Assembly (NCBI RefSeq): GCF_947488135.1
Contig: NZ_CANKYW010000001.1
Span: 434,001-498,000 of the forward strand
Reading direction: 5' to 3'
From: an uncultured Marivita sp.
GTDB lineage: Bacteria; Pseudomonadota; Alphaproteobacteria; Rhodobacterales; Rhodobacteraceae
DNA length: 64,000 nt
Part shown: in pieces, positions 17,619 through 27,611 of the stretch
Layout: each line of letters begins with the position of its first letter
Position numbering within the stretch: the first letter of the stretch is position 1
Notes under the pieces: generated by a model
Told to the model about the DNA's origin: nothing
The model's input: only the letters and a program-made list of their open reading frames with translations
The model's database searches: none
Translations under genes and position numbers: made by a program

Positions 17619-19154
17619 CTATTTGACCCGCCGTAAACGGACCCCATTGGCGGGTTCTTCGCGCCCCTGTCGTTCAGCCAGCCATGCGCCGATATCGCCT
17701 GCCGATCCCGGTTCGGCGAAAAGAAATCCCTGTGCGTGACCACAGCCAAGGTCCCGCAGGACACCGTGCTCACCCAACGTTTCGACACCGCATCCGACAG
17801 TCTGCATCTCGAGCCGGTCGGCCAGCCCGATGATCGCGCTCAGGATGCGTTGCCGATCTTCCGACAGGTCCGAGCCCATAACCAACTGCCTATCGATCTT
17901 CAGCCGCTGAAACGGAACGCTTTGCAATTGGGAGACACCGCACGTCCCGGTGCCGAAATTGTCGAGGTCGATCGCGCATCCGATCTCGGACAGGGCGATC
18001 AGGTTGCGTTGGCTGATATCGTCATTCGAGCCGCGCAAAACGGTTTCTGAAATCTCCAAGACAAGGCGATGCGCGAGGACGCCGCTTCGATCCAACGCGA
18101 CCGCGATATGATCAGGCAGATCCGGATCAAGCAACTCGGCTTCGGACAGGTTGACGCTGATCGTCGGGACCGACAGGCCCGCACCATCCCAAGTCTGAAG
18201 CGCGTTCAGAGCTCGTATCACCACCGATTGGCCGAGCCTAACCATCTGTCCGGTCTCCATTGCCGCAGGAAGAAACGCCGCCGCAGGGAGGATTCCCCGT
18301 GTTGGATGATCCCATCGCGCCAGTGCTTCCATGCCGGTCACATCGCCCGTCCGAACGCTGACCTGTGGTTGAAAGAAAGCCTGTATCTGGCCCGCATCCA
18401 GCGCCCCGGCGATGTCATCCTGCAAATCGCGGCGGGCCTTGTGTCTGCGCGACAGCTTGTCCGACCAGACGCGCGTTGTCGGCGTGCCCGACTCCACCGC
18501 ATCGGTCAGCGCCTGTATGGCGGAGTCGAGCCATATGTCCGCCGTCACGTTTCTCCCGAAATTCAGTGATGACGCGATTCCGATGTTCACTGTCACATAC
18601 TGGCTGACGCCATTGATGGAAATCGGCTCTTCTGCGGCGAGGCGCAGTCGCTTGGCCAGATCGAGGAGGCTGTCCAGCTTGAGCCTGAATCCCGGCGCGA
18701 TGAGGAGGGTGAATTGGCAATCACCCGACCGGAAGACATGGTCCGATTGCCGAAGCGCCGACGTCAGACGCGTTTCGATCACGTCGCGCGCCTCATCCGC
18801 GCGGGTCGGCCCGAAGGCGTCAGAGATCGCATCGAGCCCGGATATCCGCAGTTGGAGGCAAGCGGTTGTCTGGCCGTTGTGCAAAGCCATCGCAAGGAAA
18901 TCCTCCGCGACCTCTTCGACCGAGGCCGTGTCTTCCAAATCGGTCCTGCCACCATCCGACATCTGTCCGAACCCACCGGTCAGGGCATAGACCAAGGGCG
19001 TGAGTAGGGCGCAGAACACCAACAGGACTTCGCCGCCCCCCCAGTAGGCGGCCAGCGATATGGCCGGCAGAAAGGCCAGCATTTGCGGGCCTTGCAGGCC
19101 ACGCCGGATCAAAAGCTTCAGGTTCTTCGCATCAAGTCCAGGTCGCATAGCCAT
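17619..19154 (-). CDS. Membrane-anchored GGDEF-EAL protein with degenerate active sites
   Basis: A 511-residue c-di-GMP-type protein. One or two TM segments lie at about 25-60, then a GGDEF-like domain (about 85-230) whose signature is SGDCQF (143-148), so a cyclase role is unlikely. The EAL domain (about 245-495) keeps EAL Glu276 (GMEALARWDHP), Asn335, Glu370 and Lys419. Two metal/catalytic positions differ: DDFG is DNFG (Asp398, Asn399) and EGVE is CGVE (Cys455 for Glu). It is probably a c-di-GMP-binding or inactive receptor rather than a phosphodiesterase. It stands between yidC and ttcA with 133 and 52 bp gaps. Confidence 0.9.
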   Translation of the reverse strand: MAMRPGLDAKNLKLLIRRGLQGPQMLAFLPAISLAAYWGGGEVLLVFCALLTPLVYALTGGFGQMSDGGRTDLEDTASVEEVAEDFLAMALHNGQTTACLQLRISGLDAISDAFGPTRADEARDVIETRLTSALRQSDHVFRSGDCQFTLLIAPGFRLKLDSLLDLAKRLRLAAEEPISINGVSQYVTVNIGIASSLNFGRNVTADIWLDSAIQALTDAVESGTPTTRVWSDKLSRRHKARRDLQDDIAGALDAGQIQAFFQPQVSVRTGDVTGMEALARWDHPTRGILPAAAFLPAAMETGQMVRLGQSVVIRALNALQTWDGAGLSVPTISVNLSEAELLDPDLPDHIAVALDRSGVLAHRLVLEISETVLRGSNDDISQRNLIALSEIGCAIDLDNFGTGTCGVSQLQSVPFQRLKIDRQLVMGSDLSEDRQRILSAIIGLADRLEMQTVGCGVETLGEHGVLRDLGCGHAQGFLFAEPGSAGDIGAWLAERQGREEPANGVRLRRVK

Positions 19155-19206
19155 CGTGCCCCGAATTCGTTTCGAGGACGATGACAGAAAACCGGTGACT
19201 CAAGGT

Positions 19207-20076
19207 TTAACGCAGAACAGGAATTTCCGAAGAATTCTCATTATCCTGGGTTGCAGATGTCCGAAGCCCTTTGAAATCAAAGAGATCACTGTCCAGGAGA
19301 TGCGACGGGCGCGCATTGGTCAAGGCCCGGAACATGACTTGCCGACGGCCCGGGCTGTTCTTTTCCCAACCATCGAGGATCGCCTTGACCTGTTGCCGTT
19401 GCAGCCCGTCCTGGCTGCCGCACAGGTCGCAGGGAATGATCGGATACCGCATCGCTGTCGCGAATTTTTCGCAATCGGCCTCGGCGACATGGGCGAGAGG
19501 GCGGTAGACGAAAAGATCGCCCTCTTCGTTGACCAGTTTCGGCGGCATGGTCGCAAGCCGTCCTCCGTGAAAAAGGTTCATGAAGAAGGTCTCTAGAATA
19601 TCGTCGCGATGGTGGCCAAGCACCACGGCAGAGCACCCTTCTTCGCGTGCGATCCGGTAGAGATTGCCACGCCGAAGCCGCGAACAGAGCGCGCAGTAAG
19701 TGCGCCCCTGCGGGACCTTATCGACGACGATGGAATATGTGTCCTGGTATTCGATCCGATGGGGAACCCCCATTTTCTCCAGAAACTCGGGCAAAACCGT
19801 CGCCGGAAATCCCGGCTGCCCTTGATCGAGATTGCAGGCCAGAAGCTCCACCGGCAAAAGGCCGCGCCATTTGAGCTCGTGCAGCACCGCGAGCAGGGTG
19901 TAGCTGTCCTTGCCGCCCGACAGGCACACCAGCCAACGGGCATCGCGTTCGATCATGCCATATTGCTCGATCGCTTCGCGCACATTCTGCACGATGCGCT
20001 TGCGCAGCTTCTTGAACTCGGTGGTTTTGGGTGCACCGTAGAACAGCGGGTGAATGTCGTCGGCATCATCAAGCAT
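19207..20076 (-). CDS. ttcA: tRNA 2-thiocytidine(32) biosynthesis protein TtcA
   Basis: A 289-residue PP-loop ATPase with an iron-sulfur cluster that thiolates C32 of certain tRNAs. The PP-loop is SGGKDS (53-58). The two TtcA CxxC motifs are CALC (Cys128 and Cys131) and CDLC near residue 218. The family tail [16 protein letters not shown] is also present. Full length, with a slightly extended Ser/Asn-rich C-terminus. The start ATG at 20076 has no strong ribosome site. Confidence 0.95.
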   Translation of the reverse strand: MLDDADDIHPLFYGAPKTTEFKKLRKRIVQNVREAIEQYGMIERDARWLVCLSGGKDSYTLLAVLHELKWRGLLPVELLACNLDQGQPGFPATVLPEFLEKMGVPHRIEYQDTYSIVVDKVPQGRTYCALCSRLRRGNLYRIAREEGCSAVVLGHHRDDILETFFMNLFHGGRLATMPPKLVNEEGDLFVYRPLAHVAEADCEKFATAMRYPIIPCDLCGSQDGLQRQQVKAILDGWEKNSPGRRQVMFRALTNARPSHLLDSDLFDFKGLRTSATQDNENSSEIPVLR

Positions 20077-20117
20077 GTGCTGGATCTACGTTGGAACCGG
20101 CAGGCCGACAAGTCCCG

Positions 20118-22568
20118 TCAGCGCGCGCGCGGTTTGGCGCGCAGGGTGGGGTCTGCCTCGGTCGGGTCTTCGGGCCAGGGGTGTTTCGGATAGGCCGCGC
20201 GCATGTCCTTGCGTACATCCGCATAAGACCCGGCCCAGAAGCCCGGCAAATCCATAGTGGTCTGCACCGGACGGCGGGCGGGGGACAACAGTGTCACACG
20301 TAACGGTGTCCTGCCGACGCAGGGGTGGGTCTTCTGGCCGAACATCTCTTGCAGGCGCAGGGCGATCTCGGGATGGTCCCCGGAATAATCAATCGGGATC
20401 TCGCGGCCCAGAGGGGTGGTGAACTTGCCCGGCACGGATTGATCCAAGGCCTGCATCTGTGGCCAGTCCAGCATGGCGCGCAGGGGACCCAAAAGGTCGA
20501 AACGTTTCCAGTCCTCGGCGCTGCGAACCCCGGTCAGGTGCGGCAGCAACCAGTCGTCCAGAGACGTCAGCAGCGCGCCATCGGACATATCCGGCAGGTC
20601 CTGCCCGGCTTCTCGAGCCAATGCCACGCGGGCAATGAAACGCCGCGCTGCATCCGTCATCGCCGGGGCAAGCCCGAGGTCGCGCACCCCGTCCAGCATC
20701 GCTTCCGCCACCGCCTCGGGAGGCGCGTCTTTCCACACCCGGTCGTCCAGCGCGATCGCACCCAGCTTTTCCTGCTGCCGCGACACCACGCGCCGGTCGC
20801 GCTTCGACCAGGCGCACAGGTCGACCCATGTGATCTGGTCGGAAAACAGCGCCCGAACCGCGCTTTCGGTGATCTGCACGGCCTGTCGGATGCGGGCTTC
20901 GCGCGGGTTGCCGTCCAGATCCGTCGCCACGATCAGGCGCGCACCGGCCAGCGCATCGCAGTCCTCCATCACCGCGCCCTTGCCGCCCGACAGTTGATAA
21001 CGCGGGGCGTCGCCCTTGCGGCGCAGACCGATCCGGTCTGGATAGGCCAGTGCTGCCATTTCCGCGGAGCTCAACCCTTGGGTTGAACCAGCAGGCGCGG
21101 CATTCGCCAGCCGTTTGGTCTCGGTCCGGATCCGGTCCAGCGCGCCGCGATTGAGCGTTGCGCGCCGTGTCTCGGCAAAGCGCTTGGGATCGCGCAGCGC
21201 CTTGAGCCGCAGGGTCAGGTCAACCCCGCCGCCCTGCACCGGGTCGCGATCGGCCATTAGCGCGGCAAGCGGTGCCGCGTCTTTCCCGGCAACAGCCACC
21301 ATATGAGCCAGCCTCGGGTGCAGCGGCAAACCCGACAGCATGCGCCCGTGGTCCGTGATCCGGTTCTGCCGGTCAAGCGCGCCCAGCATCCGCAGCAGCG
21401 CCTGCGCCTCGGCATAGGCCCCTTCGGGAGGCGGGGTCAGGAACGGCAGATCCGCCGGCTGTGCGCCCCAGAGCGCCAGTTCCAGCGCCAGGCCGGCCAG
21501 GTCTGCCGCTTCGATCTCTGCCGGGGGAAAGGCGCTCAGGGCGCCGTCTTCGCCCTTGGTCCACAGCTTGTAGGCCACCCCTTCGGCAACCCGCCCCGCA
21601 CGTCCTGCGCGCTGCGTCGCCTCGGCCTTGGTGACCTTTTCCGTCACCAGCCGCGACATGCCAGACCCCGGATCGAACCGGGCGCGGCGGGCAAGGCCGC
21701 CATCGACCACCACGCGAATGTCCTCGATGGTCAGCGAGGTCTCGGCGATCGACGTGGCCAGCACCACCTTACGCCCATGCGGTTCGGGGCGGATCGCGTC
21801 CTGCTGTGCCTTGAAGGGCATGGCACCGAACAGCGGGCGGATATGGCAATCGCCGGGCAAACGTCCGTTCAGCGCGGCCTGCACCCTTCGGATTTCGCCT
21901 TCCCCTGGAAGGAATGCCAAGAGACCACCTTCGGTCTCCGCAATCGCCTGCGCGATCAGATCAGCAGCAGCGGTCTCAAACCGTGTCCCCTTGGGGACCG
22001 GTCTTTCGAGCCAGCGGGTGTCCACCGGAAAGCTTCGCCCTTCCGAGGTGACGATGGGCGCATCCATCAACGCCGCCACCGGCGCCGCATCGAGCGTCGC
22101 GGACATCGCCAGCAGGATCAGATCGTCCCGCAACGCGCCGGTGATTTCGAGGCAAAGCGCAAGGCCCAGGTCGGCGTTCAGTGATCGTTCGTGAAACTCG
22201 TCAAAGATCACCGCTCCTATGCCCGAGAGTGCCGGGTCGGATTGGATCATCCGGGTCAGGATACCTTCGGTCACAACTTCGATCCGGGTTTTGTTGGAAA
22301 TCTTCGCCTCGCCCCGCACGCGGTAACCGACTGTTTTCCCGGCGGTTTCCCCAAGTGATTGCGCCATGCGTTCTGCCGCCGCACGGGCGGCCAGGCGGCG
22401 CGGTTCGAGCATGACGATCTTCTGCCCGGTCAGCCCGGCCTCCAGCATCGCCAATGGCACACGCGTGGTCTTGCCCGCGCCAGGTGGGGCCTGCAACACG
22501 GCCCGCCCCTTGGTGCGAAGGTGCTCCAGAAGCTCGGGCAGGACAGGGTCGATGGGAAGACGGGTCAT
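20118..22568 (-). CDS. hrpB: ATP-dependent helicase HrpB
   Basis: An 816-residue DEAH/RHA-type helicase of the HrpB family. Motif I is PPGAGKTTRVPLAML, motif II is DEFHERS (DEFH variant typical of HrpB), motif III is SATLD and motif VI is QRAGRAGR. The C-terminal HrpB domain ends PLLGRE-like (TPLGREIPIDYSGDHPEIALRLQEMFG) and SPARRPVQTTMDLPGFW. The start is placed at ATG 22568 (MTRLPIDPVLPELL), where homology begins; the frame is open further up without family features. The cellular role of HrpB is not well established. Confidence 0.94.
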   Translation of the reverse strand: MTRLPIDPVLPELLEHLRTKGRAVLQAPPGAGKTTRVPLAMLEAGLTGQKIVMLEPRRLAARAAAERMAQSLGETAGKTVGYRVRGEAKISNKTRIEVVTEGILTRMIQSDPALSGIGAVIFDEFHERSLNADLGLALCLEITGALRDDLILLAMSATLDAAPVAALMDAPIVTSEGRSFPVDTRWLERPVPKGTRFETAAADLIAQAIAETEGGLLAFLPGEGEIRRVQAALNGRLPGDCHIRPLFGAMPFKAQQDAIRPEPHGRKVVLATSIAETSLTIEDIRVVVDGGLARRARFDPGSGMSRLVTEKVTKAEATQRAGRAGRVAEGVAYKLWTKGEDGALSAFPPAEIEAADLAGLALELALWGAQPADLPFLTPPPEGAYAEAQALLRMLGALDRQNRITDHGRMLSGLPLHPRLAHMVAVAGKDAAPLAALMADRDPVQGGGVDLTLRLKALRDPKRFAETRRATLNRGALDRIRTETKRLANAAPAGSTQGLSSAEMAALAYPDRIGLRRKGDAPRYQLSGGKGAVMEDCDALAGARLIVATDLDGNPREARIRQAVQITESAVRALFSDQITWVDLCAWSKRDRRVVSRQQEKLGAIALDDRVWKDAPPEAVAEAMLDGVRDLGLAPAMTDAARRFIARVALAREAGQDLPDMSDGALLTSLDDWLLPHLTGVRSAEDWKRFDLLGPLRAMLDWPQMQALDQSVPGKFTTPLGREIPIDYSGDHPEIALRLQEMFGQKTHPCVGRTPLRVTLLSPARRPVQTTMDLPGFWAGSYADVRKDMRAAYPKHPWPEDPTEADPTLRAKPRAR

Positions 22569-22608
22569 GTCGTCTTCTAGGCCGGTGCGACGCGCCGGGG
22601 CAAGCGGA

Positions 22609-22986
22609 TCAGCTGTCGTCTTCGGGAAGGGCTGCGATGCAGGCGGCGGCACCACGTTCGGCGGCGCGTTGCAGGCTTGGTAGATCGCGGGCCAACTGCG
22701 CATCGCGCCGTTGCAGCGTTTCGCGGTCGATGGGAACGCGGCGGGTCACGGGATAGGTTTCGCGGTCCCAACAGGGCACCCAGCCGCCCTTATGGGTCTT
22801 GCAGCGGGTAAACACGCGGCGGGTCTGGTATTCGGTGACGTAATCGAACCCGCGTGACAGTGATTTCGCGATCTCTGACCGCTCCTTGAGGGCCGCGCGA
22901 TAGGGCGCTGCCGCATCGTTGATGCAGCGATCCTGCGGCGTCGCGCAGGCGGCAAGAAGCAAAAGGATCGGGATCAGGCGCAGCAT
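22609..22986 (-). CDS. Small lipoprotein, function unknown
   Basis: A 125-residue predicted lipoprotein: signal MLRLIPILLLLAAC with lipobox LAAC. The mature part is rich in Arg and Glu with three more Cys residues (positions about 21, 62 and 72), including CKTHKGGWVPCW, which could form disulfides. No family is recognised. A GAAAG ribosome site precedes the ATG. It lies 40 bp upstream of hrpB on the same strand. Confidence 0.75.
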   Translation of the reverse strand: MLRLIPILLLLAACATPQDRCINDAAAPYRAALKERSEIAKSLSRGFDYVTEYQTRRVFTRCKTHKGGWVPCWDRETYPVTRRVPIDRETLQRRDAQLARDLPSLQRAAERGAAACIAALPEDDS

Positions 22987-23090
22987 CTTTCAACGCTAGC
23001 CGAAGCGCATCAACCGGGCAATGGGATTGATCGACGCGTGCCAAGGGGCGTCACGCAAGCGTTTGAAATCAAGGGCTTGATCAGCGGGAT

Positions 23091-23561
23091 TCAGGAGTTG
23101 TTAATCTTTGTCCCCATGGGGACAAAGACAAATTGGTCCGCCGGGCAGGCGCGGAAGGCCGCGACCGCAGGGGCTGCACCGTCAAGCGATACCGAAACCT
23201 CGAGATCATCCAGCACAGCCACCGCGCGGCTGTTGAATTCGAGTCCGTTCAGAACATTGCCAAAGCCACGGTCCCGCACCGTCAACGTCTCCGGGGAGAC
23301 ATCGCCGACGACATGACGGTCGGTGGAAATCACTTGCCCGCTTGGGCCTTCGAAACGAAGCGAAAACACTGGCGCATCGGGCCAGCCTCCGTCCCGTTCA
23401 AGATGGATCGCGTATTCCTCGATCATTGGGTCATACGTGACCGTAACCGTCATGTCCTGTCCCCGGTGGGACAAGGTGCAGATCGGGTCGGGTGTGAACT
23501 GCCATGCCATCGCGGGGAGACCGGCACAGGCAAAGACAAAGGCAAGGGCAATCCGGTTCAT
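23091..23561 (-). CDS. Exported protein of unknown function
   Basis: A 156-residue protein with a signal peptide (MNRIALAFVFACAGLPAMA). The rest looks like a small beta-rich periplasmic domain: CTLSHRGQDMTVTVTYDP, a central SLRFEGPSGQ, and a Cys near the C-terminus (FRACPADQFVFVP) that could pair with Cys28. No family recognised. The last codons contain a 22-bp perfect palindrome (23106-23127). It is divergent from the zinc-ribbon gene, with three CGTACG copies in the shared promoter region. Confidence 0.7.
   Translation of the reverse strand: MNRIALAFVFACAGLPAMAWQFTPDPICTLSHRGQDMTVTVTYDPMIEEYAIHLERDGGWPDAPVFSLRFEGPSGQVISTDRHVVGDVSPETLTVRDRGFGNVLNGLEFNSRAVAVLDDLEVSVSLDGAAPAVAAFRACPADQFVFVPMGTKINNS
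23106..23127. repeat. 22-bp perfect palindrome at the end of the exported-protein gene
   Basis: CTTTGTCCCC-ATGGGGACAAAG reads identically on both strands and overlaps codons for VFVPMGTK of the preceding gene. It could be a DNA-binding site or a loop-poor hairpin. No T-run follows, so a terminator is unlikely. Confidence 0.6.
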
Positions 23562-23574
23562 GCAGGTGAGGTAG

Positions 23575-23602
23575 CGTACGTTTCGTACGGTTCCAACGTA
23601 CG
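23575..23602. promoter_or_regulatory. Three CGTACG hexamers in a divergent promoter region
   Basis: The palindromic hexamer CGTACG occurs at 23575-23580, 23584-23589 and 23597-23602, within a 122-bp gap between two divergent genes. The cluster looks like an operator array. The binding protein is not known. Confidence 0.45.
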
Positions 23603-23683
23603 GTTGCCGACATTCATACGACAGGGGGTGAAAAACGCGGGAGACTGATTAGCTCTAGGGCAATCAAACCCGAGGAGAGCCCC

Positions 23684-23974
23684 ATGAAATGCCCCATCGA
23701 CGGAACCGCCCTTGTCATCACCGATCGCTCGGGGGTCGAGATTGACTATTGCCCGCAATGCCGAGGCGTTTGGCTGGATCGCGGGGAACTGGACAAGATC
23801 ATCGAACGCAGCGCCGCCTTCGCGGCACCGCCCCCGCCGCCGCCCTCCCAGCCAGAACCGCAGCGCGGATACGAGGAGGGTTCGTATCGGGACGACGACC
23901 GGTATCGCGGGGATCAGGGCTACCGCAGGAAAAAGAAGCGCGGCGGGTTTCTCGAAGATCTCTTCGACTTCTGA
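23684..23974 (+). CDS. Zinc-ribbon (zf-TFIIB type) small protein
   Basis: A 96-residue protein. The N-terminal 45 residues form a TFIIB-like zinc ribbon: CPIDG (CPxxG), CPQCRGVWLDRGELDKII. A Pro-rich linker (eight consecutive Pro residues with one Ser break) follows, then a charged Arg/Tyr/Asp-rich stretch and a KKKRGGFLEDLFDF tail. Such proteins are widespread in Proteobacteria with no established function; nucleic-acid binding is plausible. It has a GAGGAG ribosome site 7 nt before the ATG. Confidence 0.85.
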   Translation: MKCPIDGTALVITDRSGVEIDYCPQCRGVWLDRGELDKIIERSAAFAAPPPPPPSQPEPQRGYEEGSYRDDDRYRGDQGYRRKKKRGGFLEDLFDF

Positions 23975-23988
23975 GACCGGGTCGGTTA

Positions 23989-24010
23989 GGTCGGGCAGGC
24001 TTGTCCGACC
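23989..24010. repeat. REP-like hairpin, left of RAYT
   Basis: GGTCGGGCA-GGCT-TGTCCGACC, a 9-bp stem with one G/A difference, preceded by TTAG. It has the same shape as the two REP hairpins at 24459 and 24736 but differs in sequence, so it is probably a diverged relative. Confidence 0.5.
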
Positions 24011-24023
24011 TTGGGAGACCGTC

Positions 24024-24098
24024 ATGCGGATATGGATCGCGATTGTCAGCCTGCTGGCCCTGACCGCCTGCGGAGTGCCGTTTGTGCCGTTTATCTAG
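24024..24098 (+). CDS. Tiny lipoprotein, 24 residues
   Basis: MRIWIAIVSLLALTAC followed by GVPFVPFI and a stop: a complete lipoprotein signal with lipobox LTAC and only eight mature residues after the Cys. A second, frameshifted copy lies at 24757-24830, showing that the sequence was once maintained and duplicated. GGGAGACC precedes the ATG. It would be an acylated anchor peptide of unknown role. Confidence 0.55.
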   Translation: MRIWIAIVSLLALTACGVPFVPFI

Positions 24099-24186
24099 GG
24101 GGTGACACAGACAGGGACGGGTCGTTTGGTATAAACGCCACTAGTCTGTTCACCGGGCCTTTACGAGTCTGGGTCATTGTCGGCCC

Positions 24187-24735
24187 ATGTCCCGATACCG
24201 CCGCCTGCGCGTTCCCGGCGCAACCTATTTCTTTACCGTGACCTTGGAACAGCGTGGCTCGGCCATGTTGACGGCGGAGATTGCCGCTCTGCGCTCCGCC
24301 TATGCCGCGACAGTGGCGGAAATGCCGGTGCTTTCGGACGCTTTCGTCGTTCTGCCGGACCATCTGTACGCAGTCTGGACCCTGCCAGACGGAGACAGCG
24401 ATTTCCCCGAGCGGTGGCGCAAGATCAAACATCGGTTCACGCGGGCGGTGAACAACAAGGTGGGCAGACATGCCCACCCTACGCGATCGGCCAGCAAGCT
24501 GCGCAAACGCGAGGCGGGTTTGTGGCAGCGGCGATACTGGGAACACTTGATCCGGGACGATGCCGATTACAGGGCGCATGTCGCTTATTGCTGGGGCAAT
24601 CCTGTGAAACACGGTCTCGTGTCACGTGCGGTGGAGTGGCCGTATTCGTCGATCCATCGGGATATTCGTCTTGGCCGGGTCGATCCCGAATGGTGCGGGC
24701 GCTTCGCCGAAGGTCAATTCGGCGAACCTTCGTAG
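24187..24735 (+). CDS. REP-associated tyrosine transposase (RAYT, Y1_Tnp family)
   Basis: A 182-residue single-strand DNA transposase-like protein of the type thought to mobilise REP palindromes. Family features are RRLRVPGATYFFTVTLEQR at the N-terminus, the metal-binding HUH region LPDHLYAVWTLP, and WQRRYWEH...YRAHVAYCWGNPVKHGLV with the probable catalytic Tyr134, ending WPYSSIHRD. The HUH motif is altered: the second His is Tyr61 (DHLY). Residues 91-99 are encoded by an inverted REP hairpin inside the gene. The TAG stop is part of the GTAG that precedes the right-hand REP. It is possibly inactive. Confidence 0.9.
   Translation: MSRYRRLRVPGATYFFTVTLEQRGSAMLTAEIAALRSAYAATVAEMPVLSDAFVVLPDHLYAVWTLPDGDSDFPERWRKIKHRFTRAVNNKVGRHAHPTRSASKLRKREAGLWQRRYWEHLIRDDADYRAHVAYCWGNPVKHGLVSRAVEWPYSSIHRDIRLGRVDPEWCGRFAEGQFGEPS
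24459..24482 (-). repeat. REP hairpin inside the RAYT coding sequence
   Basis: GGTGGGCA-GACA-TGCCCACC (8-bp perfect stem, 24459-24478) followed by CTAC. On the minus strand this reads GTAG plus hairpin, the standard form recognised by RAYT proteins. It encodes VGRHAHPT in frame. Confidence 0.75.
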
Positions 24736-24756
24736 GGTGGGCAAGTCTTGCCCACC
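24732..24756 (+). repeat. REP hairpin with GTAG, right of RAYT
   Basis: GTAG (24732-24735) followed by GGTGGGCAAG-T-CTTGCCCACC, a 10-bp perfect stem with one central base. It is inverted relative to the copy inside the gene, so the two could form a BIME-like pair. Confidence 0.75.
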
Positions 24757-24830
24757 ATGGTCGACTGGATCGCGATTGTGAGTACGTTTCCCCTGACCGC
24801 CTGCCTGTGCCTTTCGTGCCGTTCATCTGA
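24757..24830 (+). pseudogene. Frameshifted copy of the 24-residue lipoprotein gene
   Basis: It aligns with 24024-24098: ATGnnnnnnTGGATCGCGATTGT, CTGACCGCCTGC and GTGCCnTTnGTGCCGTTnATCT are shared. One base is missing just after the Cys codon (about 24805), so the VPFVPFI end is out of frame. The two copies bracket the RAYT gene, each preceded by a REP-like hairpin. Confidence 0.7.
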
Positions 24831-24931
24831 ACACCTGTCAGCCAAGCACGCGCTGGTTGTCCACTCACGCGGATCGGTGGAGCACCAGATGAGCATCGGA
24901 GGATCGGTCTGCCCCTGCGACAAGCAGCGGG

Positions 24932-25312
24932 TCAATGACCAAGGACGCGCAACCGTTCCTGCATCCATTCGATTTCGACCGTTTGCGCCGCGATAACGGC
25001 TTCCGCCAATTTGCGAACTTCCGGGTCGGTACCGTGTTCGAGCACAATCCGGGCCATGTCGACGGCGCCTTGATGATGCGGGATCATGCCCAACAAGAAA
25101 TCCACATCGGCGTTGCCGGTATAGGTGATGGCCATGTCCCGATGCATGACATCGTTCGCTTCCATGAAGGCTTGTGTCGAGGCGGGCAGACTTTGATCCA
25201 CTGCCACGCCATGCCCGGAATGCGCCGTCGCGCCTGTTTCCGTGGCGTGACCCGGATGGACCGAGGCGAAAAGCAATCCGATCAAGGCAAAAGAGTATAG
25301 GCGGCGGGCCAT
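24932..25312 (-). CDS. DUF305 family exported protein
   Basis: A 126-residue periplasmic protein with a signal peptide (MARRLYSFALIGLLFASVHPGHA) and the DUF305 signature: FMEANDVMHRDMAITYTGNADVDFLLGMIPHHQGAVDMA, with several His/Met residues of copper-binding character, and WMQERL at the end. DUF305/CopM relatives are linked to copper handling; no metal-resistance partner is adjacent here. GAGGGAG lies about 9 nt before the ATG. It is convergent with nothing on its 3' side. Confidence 0.88.
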   Translation of the reverse strand: MARRLYSFALIGLLFASVHPGHATETGATAHSGHGVAVDQSLPASTQAFMEANDVMHRDMAITYTGNADVDFLLGMIPHHQGAVDMARIVLEHGTDPEVRKLAEAVIAAQTVEIEWMQERLRVLGH

Positions 25313-25379
25313 GGAGGTGACTCCCTCAAGGAATGTTATGCGTCAAGATCGCACTTTCCAGTGACCGAAAGGCAAGCGA

Positions 25380-25397
25380 CGTTTGAGTGATCAAACG
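25380..25397. repeat. 7-bp perfect inverted repeat between DUF305 gene and uvrB
   Basis: CGTTTGA-GTGA-TCAAACG lies about 70 bp upstream of the DUF305 gene start and about 30 bp past the uvrB stop. No T-run follows on either strand, so an operator is as likely as a terminator. Confidence 0.35.
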
Positions 25398-25427
25398 CAC
25401 AACTGCGTGAACGGTGACGCCGAAGGA

Positions 25428-27611
<2,184 letters not shown>

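Noticed and set aside
23038-23316. 92-codon plus-strand frame
   Set aside because: Antisense to the exported-protein gene and crosses its palindrome; no motif.
24001-24830. CRISPR-like array around the RAYT
   Set aside because: Only two or three diverged hairpins with a gene between them; no regular repeat and spacer pattern and no cas genes.
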